Source of the DNA: Tissierella simiarum
GTDB taxonomy: Bacteria > Bacillota > Clostridia > Tissierellales > Tissierellaceae
Direction: 5' to 3'
DNA: 64,000 nucleotides
NCBI RefSeq assembly: GCF_018917865.1
Contig: NZ_JAHLPM010000001.1
Coordinates: 62,001-126,000 of the forward strand
In this document: piece by piece, positions 46,335 to 55,724 of the stretch
Position numbering within the stretch: position 1 is the stretch's first letter
Layout: each line of letters begins with the position of its first letter
Notes under the pieces: generated by a model
What the model saw: the letters and a program-made list of their open reading frames with translations, nothing else
What the model was told of the DNA's origin: nothing
The model's database searches: none
Program-made: the position numbers and the translations under genes

Positions 46335-46540
46335 AATTTCTTCGGTCTATTAAAATCAGAATTACTATATCTTCAAAATTTTGATGATATTAATCACTTT
46401 AAAAGAGAGTTAATTGATTATATCGAATGGTATAATCAATATAGAATTAAGAGCAAATTAAAAGGATTGAGTCCTATAGAGTACAGAACTCAATCCCTAT
46501 TATTAGCTTAGTTTAATGTGTCCAACTTTCTGGGGTCAGA
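46335..46540 (+). pseudogene. IS3-family transposase C-terminal remnant with right end
   Basis: A startless frame of 58 codons ending at 46511 encodes the IS3 (OrfB) tail: [15 protein letters not shown] and [19 protein letters not shown] followed by IEYR. It is followed by TGTCCAACTTTCTGGGGTCAGA (46519-46540), the usual IS3-type terminal repeat. The rest is missing; the cut lies next to the Fur box. Confidence 0.85.
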
Positions 46541-46850
46541 TCAAAACGGATGGTTATGATTTTGCAAACTTTTTCTCTATAGTTTCCAATAAAGATCGGA
46601 ATTTATAATATCTCTAACCCTTACCTTCAAATTCCTATAAATTCATGAGCTATCGCTCTTAAAATTTTTTTAAGTGCTAAACTTCTGGAAAATATCTATA
46701 CTACAGAAGGAATATTATTTCAATCTTAAATATCTATCTTTTGGATGGTATTAGACTGTAATTATAGATGGCTATGCCGATATATATTATATTGGATAAA
46801 ATATCAATTTATTATTAAAGATTGATTTCAGTGACAAATATGAAATAATA

Positions 46851-46882
46851 TTATAAATATAAGACTGTCTCTTATATTTATA
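46851..46882. promoter_or_regulatory. Dyad just before the HSP90-family gene
   Basis: TTATAAATATAAGA and TCTTATATTTATAA form an inverted repeat around five bases, ending about 23 bases before the ATG. Operator or 5' UTR hairpin; the regulator is unknown. Confidence 0.55.
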
Positions 46883-46905
46883 ATCATAGAAGACAGAGGT
46901 GAATT

Positions 46906-48699
46906 ATGGAAGACATATTTCGTTTTAAAGTAAACTTAGGTGGAATGATTGATATATTAGGAAACCATTTGTATAGTAGCCAAGATGTATTTATTCGAGA
47001 ATTACTTCAAAATAGTGTAGATGCAATAAACAAAAGAAAACAAATAGAGAAAAATTGGACTGAAGGAAAGGTATGTATTAGTTTACTACAAGGTAAGGAT
47101 ACAAATACTATTGTATTTGAAGATAACGGGACAGGGCTTACAGAAGCTGAGATACATAAGTTTCTTGCTATAATAGGAGAATCCTCCAAGAAAGATATAA
47201 TGGATGGTATAGTAGATGAAAGTTATATAGGGCGTTTTGGAATAGGCCTATTATCTTGTTTTATGGTATCTGATGAAATAGATGTTGTAACTAGGTCTAT
47301 AAAGGATAATATTTCATATCATTGGAAAGGAAAGCCAGATGGAACTTATACTTTAAATAAATTAGAGGCCAATATAGAAGCTGGAACTACAATTTATCTT
47401 AAATGTAAGAAAGGAAGTGAAAAATATTTCACGAGGGATAAGCTTATTGGTTTAGTAAAATATTATGGACTTCTTTTACCAGTACCTATCTATTTAAATG
47501 TAGACGATAAAGATATAAAGTTAAATCTTGAAATCCCCCCTTGGGATGATATGACCTTATCACCTCAAGAAATACTAGAATTCGGAGAGGATATATTTTT
47601 AGAAGAATTTTTAGATTATATTCCAATATACTCAAAGACTGGAGGAGTTAAGGGATTTGCTTATATTATACCTCATAAAGTAGTGAGTAGTGAAAATAGA
47701 GCTCATAGAATATATTTGAAAAATATGTTACTTACAGAAAAAGGTCAAGATTTACTTCCAAATTGGGCATTTTTTGTTAAATGTATTTTAAATGCAAATG
47801 AATTAACCCCTACAGCTTCTAGAGAGAGTTTTTGTGAAGATGAAACTCTAGAAAAGACTAAAGAAGAATTAGGAAAATGTATAATTAATTATTTATCGAG
47901 ATTATCTAAAATAGCACCTAAAAAACTTTCATATATTATAGATATACATAGTTTGGCTATTAAATCTTTGGCTGTAGAGGAGGATAATGTATATAAAGAG
48001 TTTATAGACTACTTAACTTTTCCTACATCTAAAGGAAATAAAACGGGATATGAACTAAGGACATCCTATGAAAAGGTAATATATACTTATTCTGTTGACG
48101 AATTTAGGCAGATGTCTAGTATATTTGTAGCACAGGATAAATTACTTGTAAATGCAGGATATATATATGATAAAGAACTTCTAGAAAAGATGCCTATTTT
48201 ATTTAAAGATGTATCTGTAGAACTTATAACAGGTATGGATTTATATGAAATCATGGAAGATGTAACTTTTGAAGAACAAGAAAGAGCATATATGCTTTTA
48301 AAGATTGCAAATATTACCCTTAATGAATTTAAATGTGAAGTTGATATAAAAAAATTCAGCCCACAAGAATTGCCAGTTTTATATACAATAGACGAAGATG
48401 CTATGATATATAGAAATATATTAAAAGACAAGGAAGAGGTAGATAACAGCTTTGTAAGCATCTTAGATGGATTTATAGAAGAATTTGAAGACAACTCTTA
48501 TGCTAAACTATATTTTAATATAAATAATCCTTTAATAAATAAACTTATATCTTTAGAAGATAAAATAGCTCTTAGTAACTGTATAAAATTAATATATGTA
48601 CAAGCCCTTTTAATAGGACACTTTCCTCTTAGAAACAATGAAATGAAAACTTTAAATAATGGCATAGAATCTTTGATAGAATGGGGACTTAGCAAATGA
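46906..48699 (+). CDS. HSP90-family chaperone-like ATPase
   Basis: 597 residues. GHKL ATPase domain at the N-terminus: RELLQNSVDAI (Glu and Asn of the N-box, near residue 33), DNGTGL near 75, GRFGIGLLSCFMVSD near 108. A middle domain follows with LKNMLLTEKGQDLLPNWAFF and PTASRESF near 300, as in HtpG. The C-terminal part is short and divergent and lacks a clear dimerisation domain. It is not a canonical HtpG; a separate HSP90-like family in bacteria is likely. It overlaps the next gene by 4 bp (ATGA). RBS AGAGGTG. Confidence 0.88.
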   Translation: MEDIFRFKVNLGGMIDILGNHLYSSQDVFIRELLQNSVDAINKRKQIEKNWTEGKVCISLLQGKDTNTIVFEDNGTGLTEAEIHKFLAIIGESSKKDIMDGIVDESYIGRFGIGLLSCFMVSDEIDVVTRSIKDNISYHWKGKPDGTYTLNKLEANIEAGTTIYLKCKKGSEKYFTRDKLIGLVKYYGLLLPVPIYLNVDDKDIKLNLEIPPWDDMTLSPQEILEFGEDIFLEEFLDYIPIYSKTGGVKGFAYIIPHKVVSSENRAHRIYLKNMLLTEKGQDLLPNWAFFVKCILNANELTPTASRESFCEDETLEKTKEELGKCIINYLSRLSKIAPKKLSYIIDIHSLAIKSLAVEEDNVYKEFIDYLTFPTSKGNKTGYELRTSYEKVIYTYSVDEFRQMSSIFVAQDKLLVNAGYIYDKELLEKMPILFKDVSVELITGMDLYEIMEDVTFEEQERAYMLLKIANITLNEFKCEVDIKKFSPQELPVLYTIDEDAMIYRNILKDKEEVDNSFVSILDGFIEEFEDNSYAKLYFNINNPLINKLISLEDKIALSNCIKLIYVQALLIGHFPLRNNEMKTLNNGIESLIEWGLSK

Positions 48700-49793
48700 G
48701 CGAAAAGTTAGATAAACTAATAGACATGATGAAAAAATCACCAGAAGATTCTAAAGAAAGGCTTTTAGTTTGTGAAGAATTAGCAAAGGTAGCAGATTCG
48801 GAGAATAATATGTTCTATTCTTTTATAGGAAGAAAGGAAATTATGCGTATAGATACATTTAATGGTGATGGACTTAAGGCTATACTAACATTTCCAAAGT
48901 TTTTATGGACAGGAGATGAACATCTTAAGAACTCAGAGTTTAATAAAGATTTTGTACAATATTGTATAATATGTATATTAGAAAGAATGATGTATGTATG
49001 TGATGACTACTATCAAGTTGAGTATGAAAAATTAAATGAAATAATAAAGGAGTACAAAAAAAGGTGTATAGAATATGGATATTCATTGAGAGTATATTAT
49101 CAATATATAACCCGTGATTATATGGAATTAGAAGACGTAGAAGGAGTAAAAGAGTCATTTAAAAAATTCAAATCCTGTTCTCGAGATAACATTAGTGATT
49201 GTGAGGTTTGTGAAATAAAGTTTGAAGTGGAATATGAATTGTTTTTAAATAATTATGAGAAGGCATTAGAGTTAGCTGATCCTATATTTAAAGGTGAAAA
49301 AAAATGCACTACTGCTCTTCCGCTTACTTACGGACTTTTTATTGAATATTATATCAATCATAATATGTTGGAAGAAGCAAAAGAGTATAGAGAAAAGATG
49401 TATAGACTTATAAATAAGGATGATTTTTATCTTAGTAGCATGAGGATTCAATTATTATATTTTGCAATAACTGATCCTAAAAAGGGAGTGAAAATTTTTA
49501 CTAAGCATTTAAAATGGGCATTATCTTCAAATAATGGAAACGATAAATTTATGTTTTATACAGGGGCATGGATGTTATGGGAAAGTTTTAAATACAAGGA
49601 AAAAAGAGATAGATGTAAACTTATATTACCAGGAGATACTCCATTTTATAAAGACGACGGTATCTATTTAGTTGATGATATTATCAGTTATTGTAAAGGA
49701 CAATCACTAAGTATCGGGGAAAAGTTTGATAAACGTAATAGAAACACTATTAATATGGATTTTATTAATAAAATGAAAAAATTAGTGTTTTAA
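48696..49793 (+). CDS. Helical repeat (TPR-like) partner of the HSP90-family protein
   Basis: 365 residues, almost all helix, with paired-helix repeats reminiscent of TPR: LLVCEELAKVADSENNMFYS near 25, ELFLNNYEKALELADPIFKG near 180 and FIEYYINHNMLEEAKEYREK near 215. No catalytic motif, membrane helix or signal. The ATGA overlap with the HSP90-like gene indicates tight co-expression and probably physical partnership. I do not recognise a named family; TPR-like is my reading of the repeat pattern. Confidence 0.7.
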   Translation: MSEKLDKLIDMMKKSPEDSKERLLVCEELAKVADSENNMFYSFIGRKEIMRIDTFNGDGLKAILTFPKFLWTGDEHLKNSEFNKDFVQYCIICILERMMYVCDDYYQVEYEKLNEIIKEYKKRCIEYGYSLRVYYQYITRDYMELEDVEGVKESFKKFKSCSRDNISDCEVCEIKFEVEYELFLNNYEKALELADPIFKGEKKCTTALPLTYGLFIEYYINHNMLEEAKEYREKMYRLINKDDFYLSSMRIQLLYFAITDPKKGVKIFTKHLKWALSSNNGNDKFMFYTGAWMLWESFKYKEKRDRCKLILPGDTPFYKDDGIYLVDDIISYCKGQSLSIGEKFDKRNRNTINMDFINKMKKLVF

Positions 49794-50282
49794 TATATGG
49801 ATATATTGCACTATTGTGTTCATAGACTATAAAATAATGTGGTGATGAATGGATAAAGATGGCTAAAAACATTTATTAAATATCTTTCTTCATATACAAG
49901 GAAAATATTTATTCTATTTATATTTCATTTTAATTTATAAATAGGTAGTGTAAAATAATCTGTGCTTTTGTAAAATAGAATTCTCTTTTCTGGCAAGAAT
50001 CAAAATAAAATGAAAACCAGAAAAGAGAGTTTTTTATGTCAACATTACCAAAAAAGTATTAAGAGAAATGATTACGGATTTAAAATAAGTTTTATAGATT
50101 TTATTATACTTAGAAATATCGAATAATGAATCACCCCCATAAACCTTGTTATTTCAAGACTTATAGGGTTTCTGATTTTTACTCCCACTTGACTTTTATA
50201 CATTTATCCTATTTTATAATGTGTATTTTTCAATGGTTGTAGTATTTGGATTATACTAAAACCCATGCCGATCTTCATTTCG
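49794..50282. other. Intergenic region with terminator and possible IS end sequences
   Basis: Contains a hairpin TTCTCTTTTCTGG / CCAGAAAAGAGAG followed by TTTTTT (49981-50035, plus strand), then a short frame ATGTCAACATTACC that stops after eight codons. A second imperfect repeat follows near 50130-50175 (CCCATAA ... TTATAGGG). The layout looks like debris of an insertion sequence, but I cannot name it. Confidence 0.45.
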
Positions 50283-52232
50283 TTAATTATTAAAAATAGA
50301 CTGCATATTTTTTCTTACTGCTTTTAGCAGTTCTTTTGGTAGTTTTTCTACTTGTTCACCAATCATTACTCCGTGTGGTTGTTTGTATCCTTCATTCCAT
50401 ACGAAGTTAAAAATTTTTTCATTTGTTTCGCTATTTTTTCCTATTTGAAATGCATAAACTTCAACATTTTTAGATAATAATTCTTGCACAGCTTCTTTTG
50501 CTAATCCTGGAAAACTTGATGCACCGTCTGTAATTTCGAAGACTATCTTTATTTGTTTTCCTTTTTTGAGTTCTCTTTCCTGTAGGGACGTAATTCTATC
50601 AGATATTTCTCTAAGGCAACTTGCATCGTCAGTTGCTCCATCTGTTGCATCTAGCTTTACAATTGAACGAATTATGTCGCTTTTTTCTTTTTCCTTCACA
50701 TTTTTATCGTTAAATTCTTTAACATTATAATACTTACTGCCAAAAAACCAGGTTTCGCTTAAAACTTCTACTTTTTGATTCAATTGTTCTGCATTGCTTT
50801 TCAAATATCGATTAAAATCATCTATTGAGAGCAAGGTCACAGCCAAAGCTTTTCTTGCCGCCTCAATTTTTGATGCATTCATTGATCCTGAATTGTCTAT
50901 TACAAAAGAAATCTCTATTCTTTCAGGCAATATATCTGTCTGAGGATCTAATAAATATCTATTAAAGATTGGAAGATTCTTATAATTCCCCTTTTTTTCA
51001 GCTTCTACAAAATCCGGATAAGAGTTAATAAAGCTATCGACATCTAGTTTTCCCTTTACCTGACCATCTTTTTTTACACTTACTTCTTTTTTTGCGTCCC
51101 CTATCAACTTTTTCCAAAATTGACGCATTTGTTCTCTTTCCGATTTCATTTTATTTGAATAAAATAGAAACAATTGTTGATCTGTTTGGCTAATCCCATA
51201 AGGCTCTAAATCTACCTTACCTTGCATAATGTTTTGTACGCTGGTACTTATTTGGTCTTGTTGATCTAGCATTTCTTCCAGAATTTTTTCCACTTCTTCC
51301 TGAGTAGATTCTAGTGAATCTGGTATTTCATCTCCTTTAGATTGTTCAAAAGGATTTTCACTTCCTTTGACTTGCTCTTTCTTCTGTTTTGTTGATTTGT
51401 AAAACTCCATTTCATCAATTTCTTCTTTCCACAATTCCTCAAAAACTGGAAAGATGAAAGAACGAATGAATGGATCTCTTTCTATAATTCCTTGATTATT
51501 ATTTATCTGTCTAACTAATTGATAATGAATAAAGTCAAAAAAAGGCTGATTGAAAATTTTTCTATCAAAGGGATTTTCAACACATTCTTCGATTTTAGGC
51601 TCAATTTTATATAATTCAATAATTAAAAAGCTGTTTGCAAAAGCTCTATGTCTAGGCATTTGAGAAATTGACTCCATGGTCTTACCTGTTTGTTTCATAT
51701 ATGAAACAATTCTCTCGAAATTTTCTTCATCTCTATATATGGGGCACATCTGCAAAACTCTCAGAAAAGATGTATACTTATCCAATAGATATAACAAATC
51801 AAGAACTTCTTTTCTTACATAATTCGAAATAATTTTAAGCTGATATGCAGGGTCTTTTTCCAGTCCTTCTTTTTTTATCCTAGCTAGAATATAGCTCGTC
51901 ATGGGATCAATTTCTTTCTGCCAATCTTTTTTTCTGTTCAGATATTTTTTAGTTTGCTTCTTCCAATCAGGATATAAGGCAAGCTCATAGTAGATATGCC
52001 ACAGGATTTGATTGTCATCTAATTTTCTATCTAAAAAACTTTCCAAGGGCAAGTATAAAACTCCTGTGGAGGGATCTAATAGAAATCTTTGTAATTTTGA
52101 ATCAGGAATATACATCAAACTAGAATCTCCTGTAAATGTGGCTAATGAGCGTTGTTCTCTTTGCAAAAATTTTTCGCAATGTTTTTTAGATTCTTCAATT
52201 AGAGTTTGTTCATCGAAGTCAAATATACTCAT
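50283..52232 (-). CDS. VWA-domain protein of a MoxR-VWA type operon
   Basis: 649 residues. The first ~425 are helical and highly charged, with no recognised domain and an acidic, low-complexity stretch near 285-335. A von Willebrand A domain follows (about 438-640) with a complete MIDAS: D446, S448 and S450 in VIDNSGSM, a Thr in DATDGATDDAS, and Asp in FEITDGASSFPG. VWA proteins of this kind are substrate adaptors for MoxR-type AAA+ ATPases, and such an ATPase is two genes upstream. 6 bp after the middle gene. ATG start with GGAGGGG. Confidence 0.88.
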   Translation of the reverse strand: MSIFDFDEQTLIEESKKHCEKFLQREQRSLATFTGDSSLMYIPDSKLQRFLLDPSTGVLYLPLESFLDRKLDDNQILWHIYYELALYPDWKKQTKKYLNRKKDWQKEIDPMTSYILARIKKEGLEKDPAYQLKIISNYVRKEVLDLLYLLDKYTSFLRVLQMCPIYRDEENFERIVSYMKQTGKTMESISQMPRHRAFANSFLIIELYKIEPKIEECVENPFDRKIFNQPFFDFIHYQLVRQINNNQGIIERDPFIRSFIFPVFEELWKEEIDEMEFYKSTKQKKEQVKGSENPFEQSKGDEIPDSLESTQEEVEKILEEMLDQQDQISTSVQNIMQGKVDLEPYGISQTDQQLFLFYSNKMKSEREQMRQFWKKLIGDAKKEVSVKKDGQVKGKLDVDSFINSYPDFVEAEKKGNYKNLPIFNRYLLDPQTDILPERIEISFVIDNSGSMNASKIEAARKALAVTLLSIDDFNRYLKSNAEQLNQKVEVLSETWFFGSKYYNVKEFNDKNVKEKEKSDIIRSIVKLDATDGATDDASCLREISDRITSLQERELKKGKQIKIVFEITDGASSFPGLAKEAVQELLSKNVEVYAFQIGKNSETNEKIFNFVWNEGYKQPHGVMIGEQVEKLPKELLKAVRKNMQSIFNN

Positions 52233-52238
52233 CCCCTC

Positions 52239-53477
52239 CTATTGATACAATGGCAAATCCCATAAATCTTTTGGTGTATCAATTCGATCAATGTCTAACA
52301 GATTTAATTTACCGTCTATATCCATAATCAAATATTTTGAAATATCTAATTTCAAGATATTTGTAAAAAAGACATCTTTGATCACCGTCTCTTCATTTAG
52401 ATACCAATCTCCAAAATTTTCTTCAAGTAAGTATATAATTCCATCTTCACTTAAAACTATAGCTGTGCCTTTTTTAGACTGAAGGTCAAATAAATTACCT
52501 TTTAATTCATTCAATTCTATTTTTGTTGTTTTTATATCTTCATATAGAGAAATTATCTTAAGCTGTCCTTTATTTCCTATTACTATAAGGGAATTTTCAC
52601 TACCATCTTCATCCTCTAAACATCTAATTTGTCTTATTTCATTATTTAGAAAATCAAATTTTTCTGTAATAGTAAATTGTCTGTTCTCATATTTAATAAA
52701 ATATAACTCTCCCATCTTTGTTCCAACTACAAAATAATCATCATTTATTTTTTCCAATACAGTCCAATTTGGAATAGTGCAATATATATCTTTATGAAAA
52801 ACCAAGCGATATTCATCATTTTCTTTTATTATTTCAAACAGAGTTAAGGTGTTTTCATCTTTTTCTACTACAAATAAATTATCATTAATTGTTATGCAAC
52901 TTCCAAATCCATTAAAATCATAATTCTTTTTAATATTTTTTATTTTAATCTGTTCATTAACATTAGGTAGCTTATTAAAATTATCGCTTGAGAGTAGGTA
53001 GCATCCTCCTCTTACTCCTAAAAGTAAAATTTCTTTATCATTCAACTTATATATAAATGAAATTGTCTCTTTTATTTCTTTAATAGGAGGACTCCACTCT
53101 AATTCAAGTTGATTATAATCAGAAAAATTATCTGGAATATCTATATAAAAAAATTGAACCTTACTATCTGTACTGCTTATAACAAAAAGATTTTTATTAA
53201 TCCTCAATGTCGTTTGTAAAAAACTATCAAAACTAAAAGCCCCTAATTGTTTTATCGAATTTATTTCCATTGATGTCTTTTTAATATTATTTACATAAAC
53301 TCTATAATACGGAATTAATTCAGCTAATAGCTTTTCTTCTATTTGTGAGAGTTTATCTAATTGTTCTTCGAAACCATCATCCAAAATTCCATTTGTTAGG
53401 CATTCATTCAGCTTTTCTCTTAGCTTTTTGACTTGACTCTTAAAGTACTTTCCATCTACAGACAAATTCATTTTCAT
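52239..53477 (-). CDS. Beta-rich, possible beta-propeller protein of the MoxR-VWA operon
   Basis: 412 residues with a short helical N-terminus (about 1-65) followed by regularly spaced beta repeats of about 45-50 residues, such as ILLGVRGGCYLLS, YFVVGTKMGELYFIKY, SLIVIGNKGQLKIIS and TAIVLSEDGIIYLLEE, which read like the blades of a WD40/PQQ-type propeller. No signal peptide or catalytic motif. Its ATG overlaps the ATPase stop (ATGA), and it is 6 bp before the VWA gene, so all three products are probably made together. Propeller is a structural guess; no family recognised. Confidence 0.7.
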   Translation of the reverse strand: MKMNLSVDGKYFKSQVKKLREKLNECLTNGILDDGFEEQLDKLSQIEEKLLAELIPYYRVYVNNIKKTSMEINSIKQLGAFSFDSFLQTTLRINKNLFVISSTDSKVQFFYIDIPDNFSDYNQLELEWSPPIKEIKETISFIYKLNDKEILLLGVRGGCYLLSSDNFNKLPNVNEQIKIKNIKKNYDFNGFGSCITINDNLFVVEKDENTLTLFEIIKENDEYRLVFHKDIYCTIPNWTVLEKINDDYFVVGTKMGELYFIKYENRQFTITEKFDFLNNEIRQIRCLEDEDGSENSLIVIGNKGQLKIISLYEDIKTTKIELNELKGNLFDLQSKKGTAIVLSEDGIIYLLEENFGDWYLNEETVIKDVFFTNILKLDISKYLIMDIDGKLNLLDIDRIDTPKDLWDLPLYQ

Positions 53478-55585
53478 TCTTCTTCTCCATCATATTCTAA
53501 GTATTCAAGCAAATAATTTGAATGCTCTAAATGGGACAGTTGTTTGTCTAACTCTTGATATTTTTTTGCATCAATCCGTGTTAAATCGTCAATATCATCT
53601 TTAAAAATTTCTTTCAGTTCTTTTGGCAAAATTTTCCTCTGGGTTCCTTTCCCAAATATCAGATGAACTACATCTAAATAGCTTAAAGTTTCTATTGATG
53701 GACGAACATAGTGATATGGACGGGTACGAATTTCTTCATATGTTATCGTCGTTTCTCCTATGCCTTTTGTCTCAACCTCCCACCCTTCACTTATAGGAAA
53801 AAATCCAAAACGCACTGCTTGTGAGAGAATATAGTTTTGATCGTCAGGATAAGTGATTGAACTAATAAAACCATCCCACAAAGCTTTGCTTAAATCTTTT
53901 TCTTCACCTTGATTCCAATTATCTAAAACATGCAAAATATTTCGGATTGATAATACAGATTCTCTCAACTCTAATTCATCTATTCCAGAATCTTTTTGAA
54001 CCTCATTATCTTTCCACTTGCCCATAAAAACATTTTGAGTAACCTTGCACAATTGAGAAAAGCGAAATAATTCTTCTAAGGTCCTTTTGGAATCAGGAAT
54101 ATGAATATTTCCATTTTTATCAGCTAATCGTGCCATTATTATCCTAAAAAGTTCGTTTTTTTCTGGAAACTCTTGATCTTCTAAGGAACCAATTATCTTT
54201 TGAGGTACATAATTGTATTCAATCGTTACGAAACGTGATTTAAATGCTGGATTTAGCTCATTTGTTCCTTCATAGTTCACCATTTGAGTTGATAGATTTC
54301 CTGTGCCAATAAATCCAAATCCAGGTTTAATCAAAACAGGACCAACTCCTGTAATATAGGCTGTACTTCCTGCGTGACGCTGCAAGATATCATTCAAAGC
54401 AATTAGGTTTTGCATGGCAATTGTATTTAATTCGTCTACGATTACAGGACGCCCCTCTTTTACTGCAATCAAAATTTCTCTTTCTGTTTTTTTGATTTCA
54501 GTACCAAAAGCACTATTACTTGCTACTAATAAATCAGAAAAACTTTTCCATATTTGAATCTTAAGCTGCAGCTGCTCTTCATCAGTCATCTGTTCCAGTC
54601 TAGCTCTGTGCTCATCCATCCACTCATAAAAATCCCCTATGATCATATTAAGATAATCCACAAAAGATCCCTTAGAGAAACTGCGTTCAAGAGACAAAGT
54701 TTTCTCTACAAACATATCTTCGTAAGTTAAATTATGTGAACCAGATATAAATAGTGGCTGTAAAGATTCTATTTCCTCTTTACTTCCATTAATTAAAATG
54801 TTTTTATAATGGAGCTTTCTTTCTTCATTAAATTCTCTAAATTTTTCAATAGCATCTTTTTCTGTGGCATTTGGATTTGCAGAAAACCAATCCTCCATTT
54901 TGTTTTCTAATTCACTTTGTATTTTATTTTGAATAGTAAAATCTAAGGCTGCTTCAGTTGCTAACTGGGTTTTCCCACTTCCTAAATGTCCTACAATATA
55001 TACAGGGACACCTAAATTCAACGAGTCTATTACTTTTTGTTTTGCTTTAACTACATAAGGGACAGTTACCAAACGCTGTTGGTGTTGGGTTTCTATATCC
55101 CTTATCAATTGACGTTTATAATAAAATTCCCATGCTTCTGGAGAATTTTCTAGGATTATCTCTAACTCTTTTTCCAATTTTTCTATACAATCAACCCGAT
55201 ATCTTGTAGCTGAATTACTACCATAATGACCGTAATTATTACTCTCGCTATTGACTCTCCTTTCCCAACGAAGAAAAAACTTTTCATATTCAATTAAATT
55301 TTCAATTTCTTGTATCTTTTTGCCCTTATTTGCCGTTTCTTCTTCTACATAAGCTTTATATTTTTCATAATAAACATTATTTTTTTTAGAATCAGGAGGA
55401 ATCTTGTCATCCTTTTCTTCAAATTTTCGAAAAGCTTTAAAAAATGATCCTTGTTCTTCTATTTTTCTATTATTTTCATATTCTGATGATTTTAAGGCTT
55501 CCTTGCGCAAATCATCTTCATACCAACTTTGCATTTCTTCTATAGTAGGAATATAAACTTGCTTAAGATTTTTTTGTTCTTTCAC
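53474..55585 (-). CDS. MoxR/dynein-related AAA+ ATPase
   Basis: 703 residues, GTG start with AAGGAGG. A helical N-terminal extension (1-180) precedes the AAA+ core: Walker A GHLGSGKTQ (199-207), a long helical insertion (about 215-370), Walker B RPVIVDELN (379-387), sensor 1 FIGTGNLS near 432, and the Arg-finger region NPAFKSRF near 452. The insertion and extension are larger than in classic MoxR (about 330 residues). It probably remodels a target selected by the VWA and middle proteins. First gene of the operon. No adjacent cox, nor or Mg-chelatase genes point to a known cofactor-insertion role. Confidence 0.85.
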   Translation of the reverse strand: MKEQKNLKQVYIPTIEEMQSWYEDDLRKEALKSSEYENNRKIEEQGSFFKAFRKFEEKDDKIPPDSKKNNVYYEKYKAYVEEETANKGKKIQEIENLIEYEKFFLRWERRVNSESNNYGHYGSNSATRYRVDCIEKLEKELEIILENSPEAWEFYYKRQLIRDIETQHQQRLVTVPYVVKAKQKVIDSLNLGVPVYIVGHLGSGKTQLATEAALDFTIQNKIQSELENKMEDWFSANPNATEKDAIEKFREFNEERKLHYKNILINGSKEEIESLQPLFISGSHNLTYEDMFVEKTLSLERSFSKGSFVDYLNMIIGDFYEWMDEHRARLEQMTDEEQLQLKIQIWKSFSDLLVASNSAFGTEIKKTEREILIAVKEGRPVIVDELNTIAMQNLIALNDILQRHAGSTAYITGVGPVLIKPGFGFIGTGNLSTQMVNYEGTNELNPAFKSRFVTIEYNYVPQKIIGSLEDQEFPEKNELFRIIMARLADKNGNIHIPDSKRTLEELFRFSQLCKVTQNVFMGKWKDNEVQKDSGIDELELRESVLSIRNILHVLDNWNQGEEKDLSKALWDGFISSITYPDDQNYILSQAVRFGFFPISEGWEVETKGIGETTITYEEIRTRPYHYVRPSIETLSYLDVVHLIFGKGTQRKILPKELKEIFKDDIDDLTRIDAKKYQELDKQLSHLEHSNYLLEYLEYDGEEE

Positions 55586-55663
55586 AGAAGTTTCCTCCTT
55601 TATATGATGTTCTATTGTATTACCAATATATCAAGTGGCAATATGAGTAATAAATACATATAA

Positions 55664-55700
55664 ATTAAAATCCCGATTTTTTAAAATTCGGGATTTTAAT
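55664..55700 (-). terminator. Intrinsic terminator after oleate hydratase
   Basis: ATTAAAATCCCGAATTT and its complement form a strong stem with T-rich flanks between the oleate hydratase stop and the AAA+ start. Works in either direction. Confidence 0.85.
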
Positions 55701-55724
55701 CAAATTATCTAACTCTAAATGTCA

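Larger units (their letters stand above)
46034..46905. other. Intergenic region with Fur promoter and IS3 remnant
   Basis: About 870 bases. It holds the AraC promoter and Fur box (46283-46311), the end of an IS3-type transposase (46335-46540) and the dyad before the HSP90 gene. The remainder shows no supported gene. Confidence 0.6.

Noticed and set aside
46906-48699. Naming the HSP90-family protein htpG
   Set aside because: The C-terminal part is divergent and the gene has a dedicated partner, so orthology to htpG is not supported.
50036-50062. Possible transposase start (ATGTCAACATTACC)
   Set aside because: Stops after eight codons; resemblance to an IS leader is too weak to annotate.
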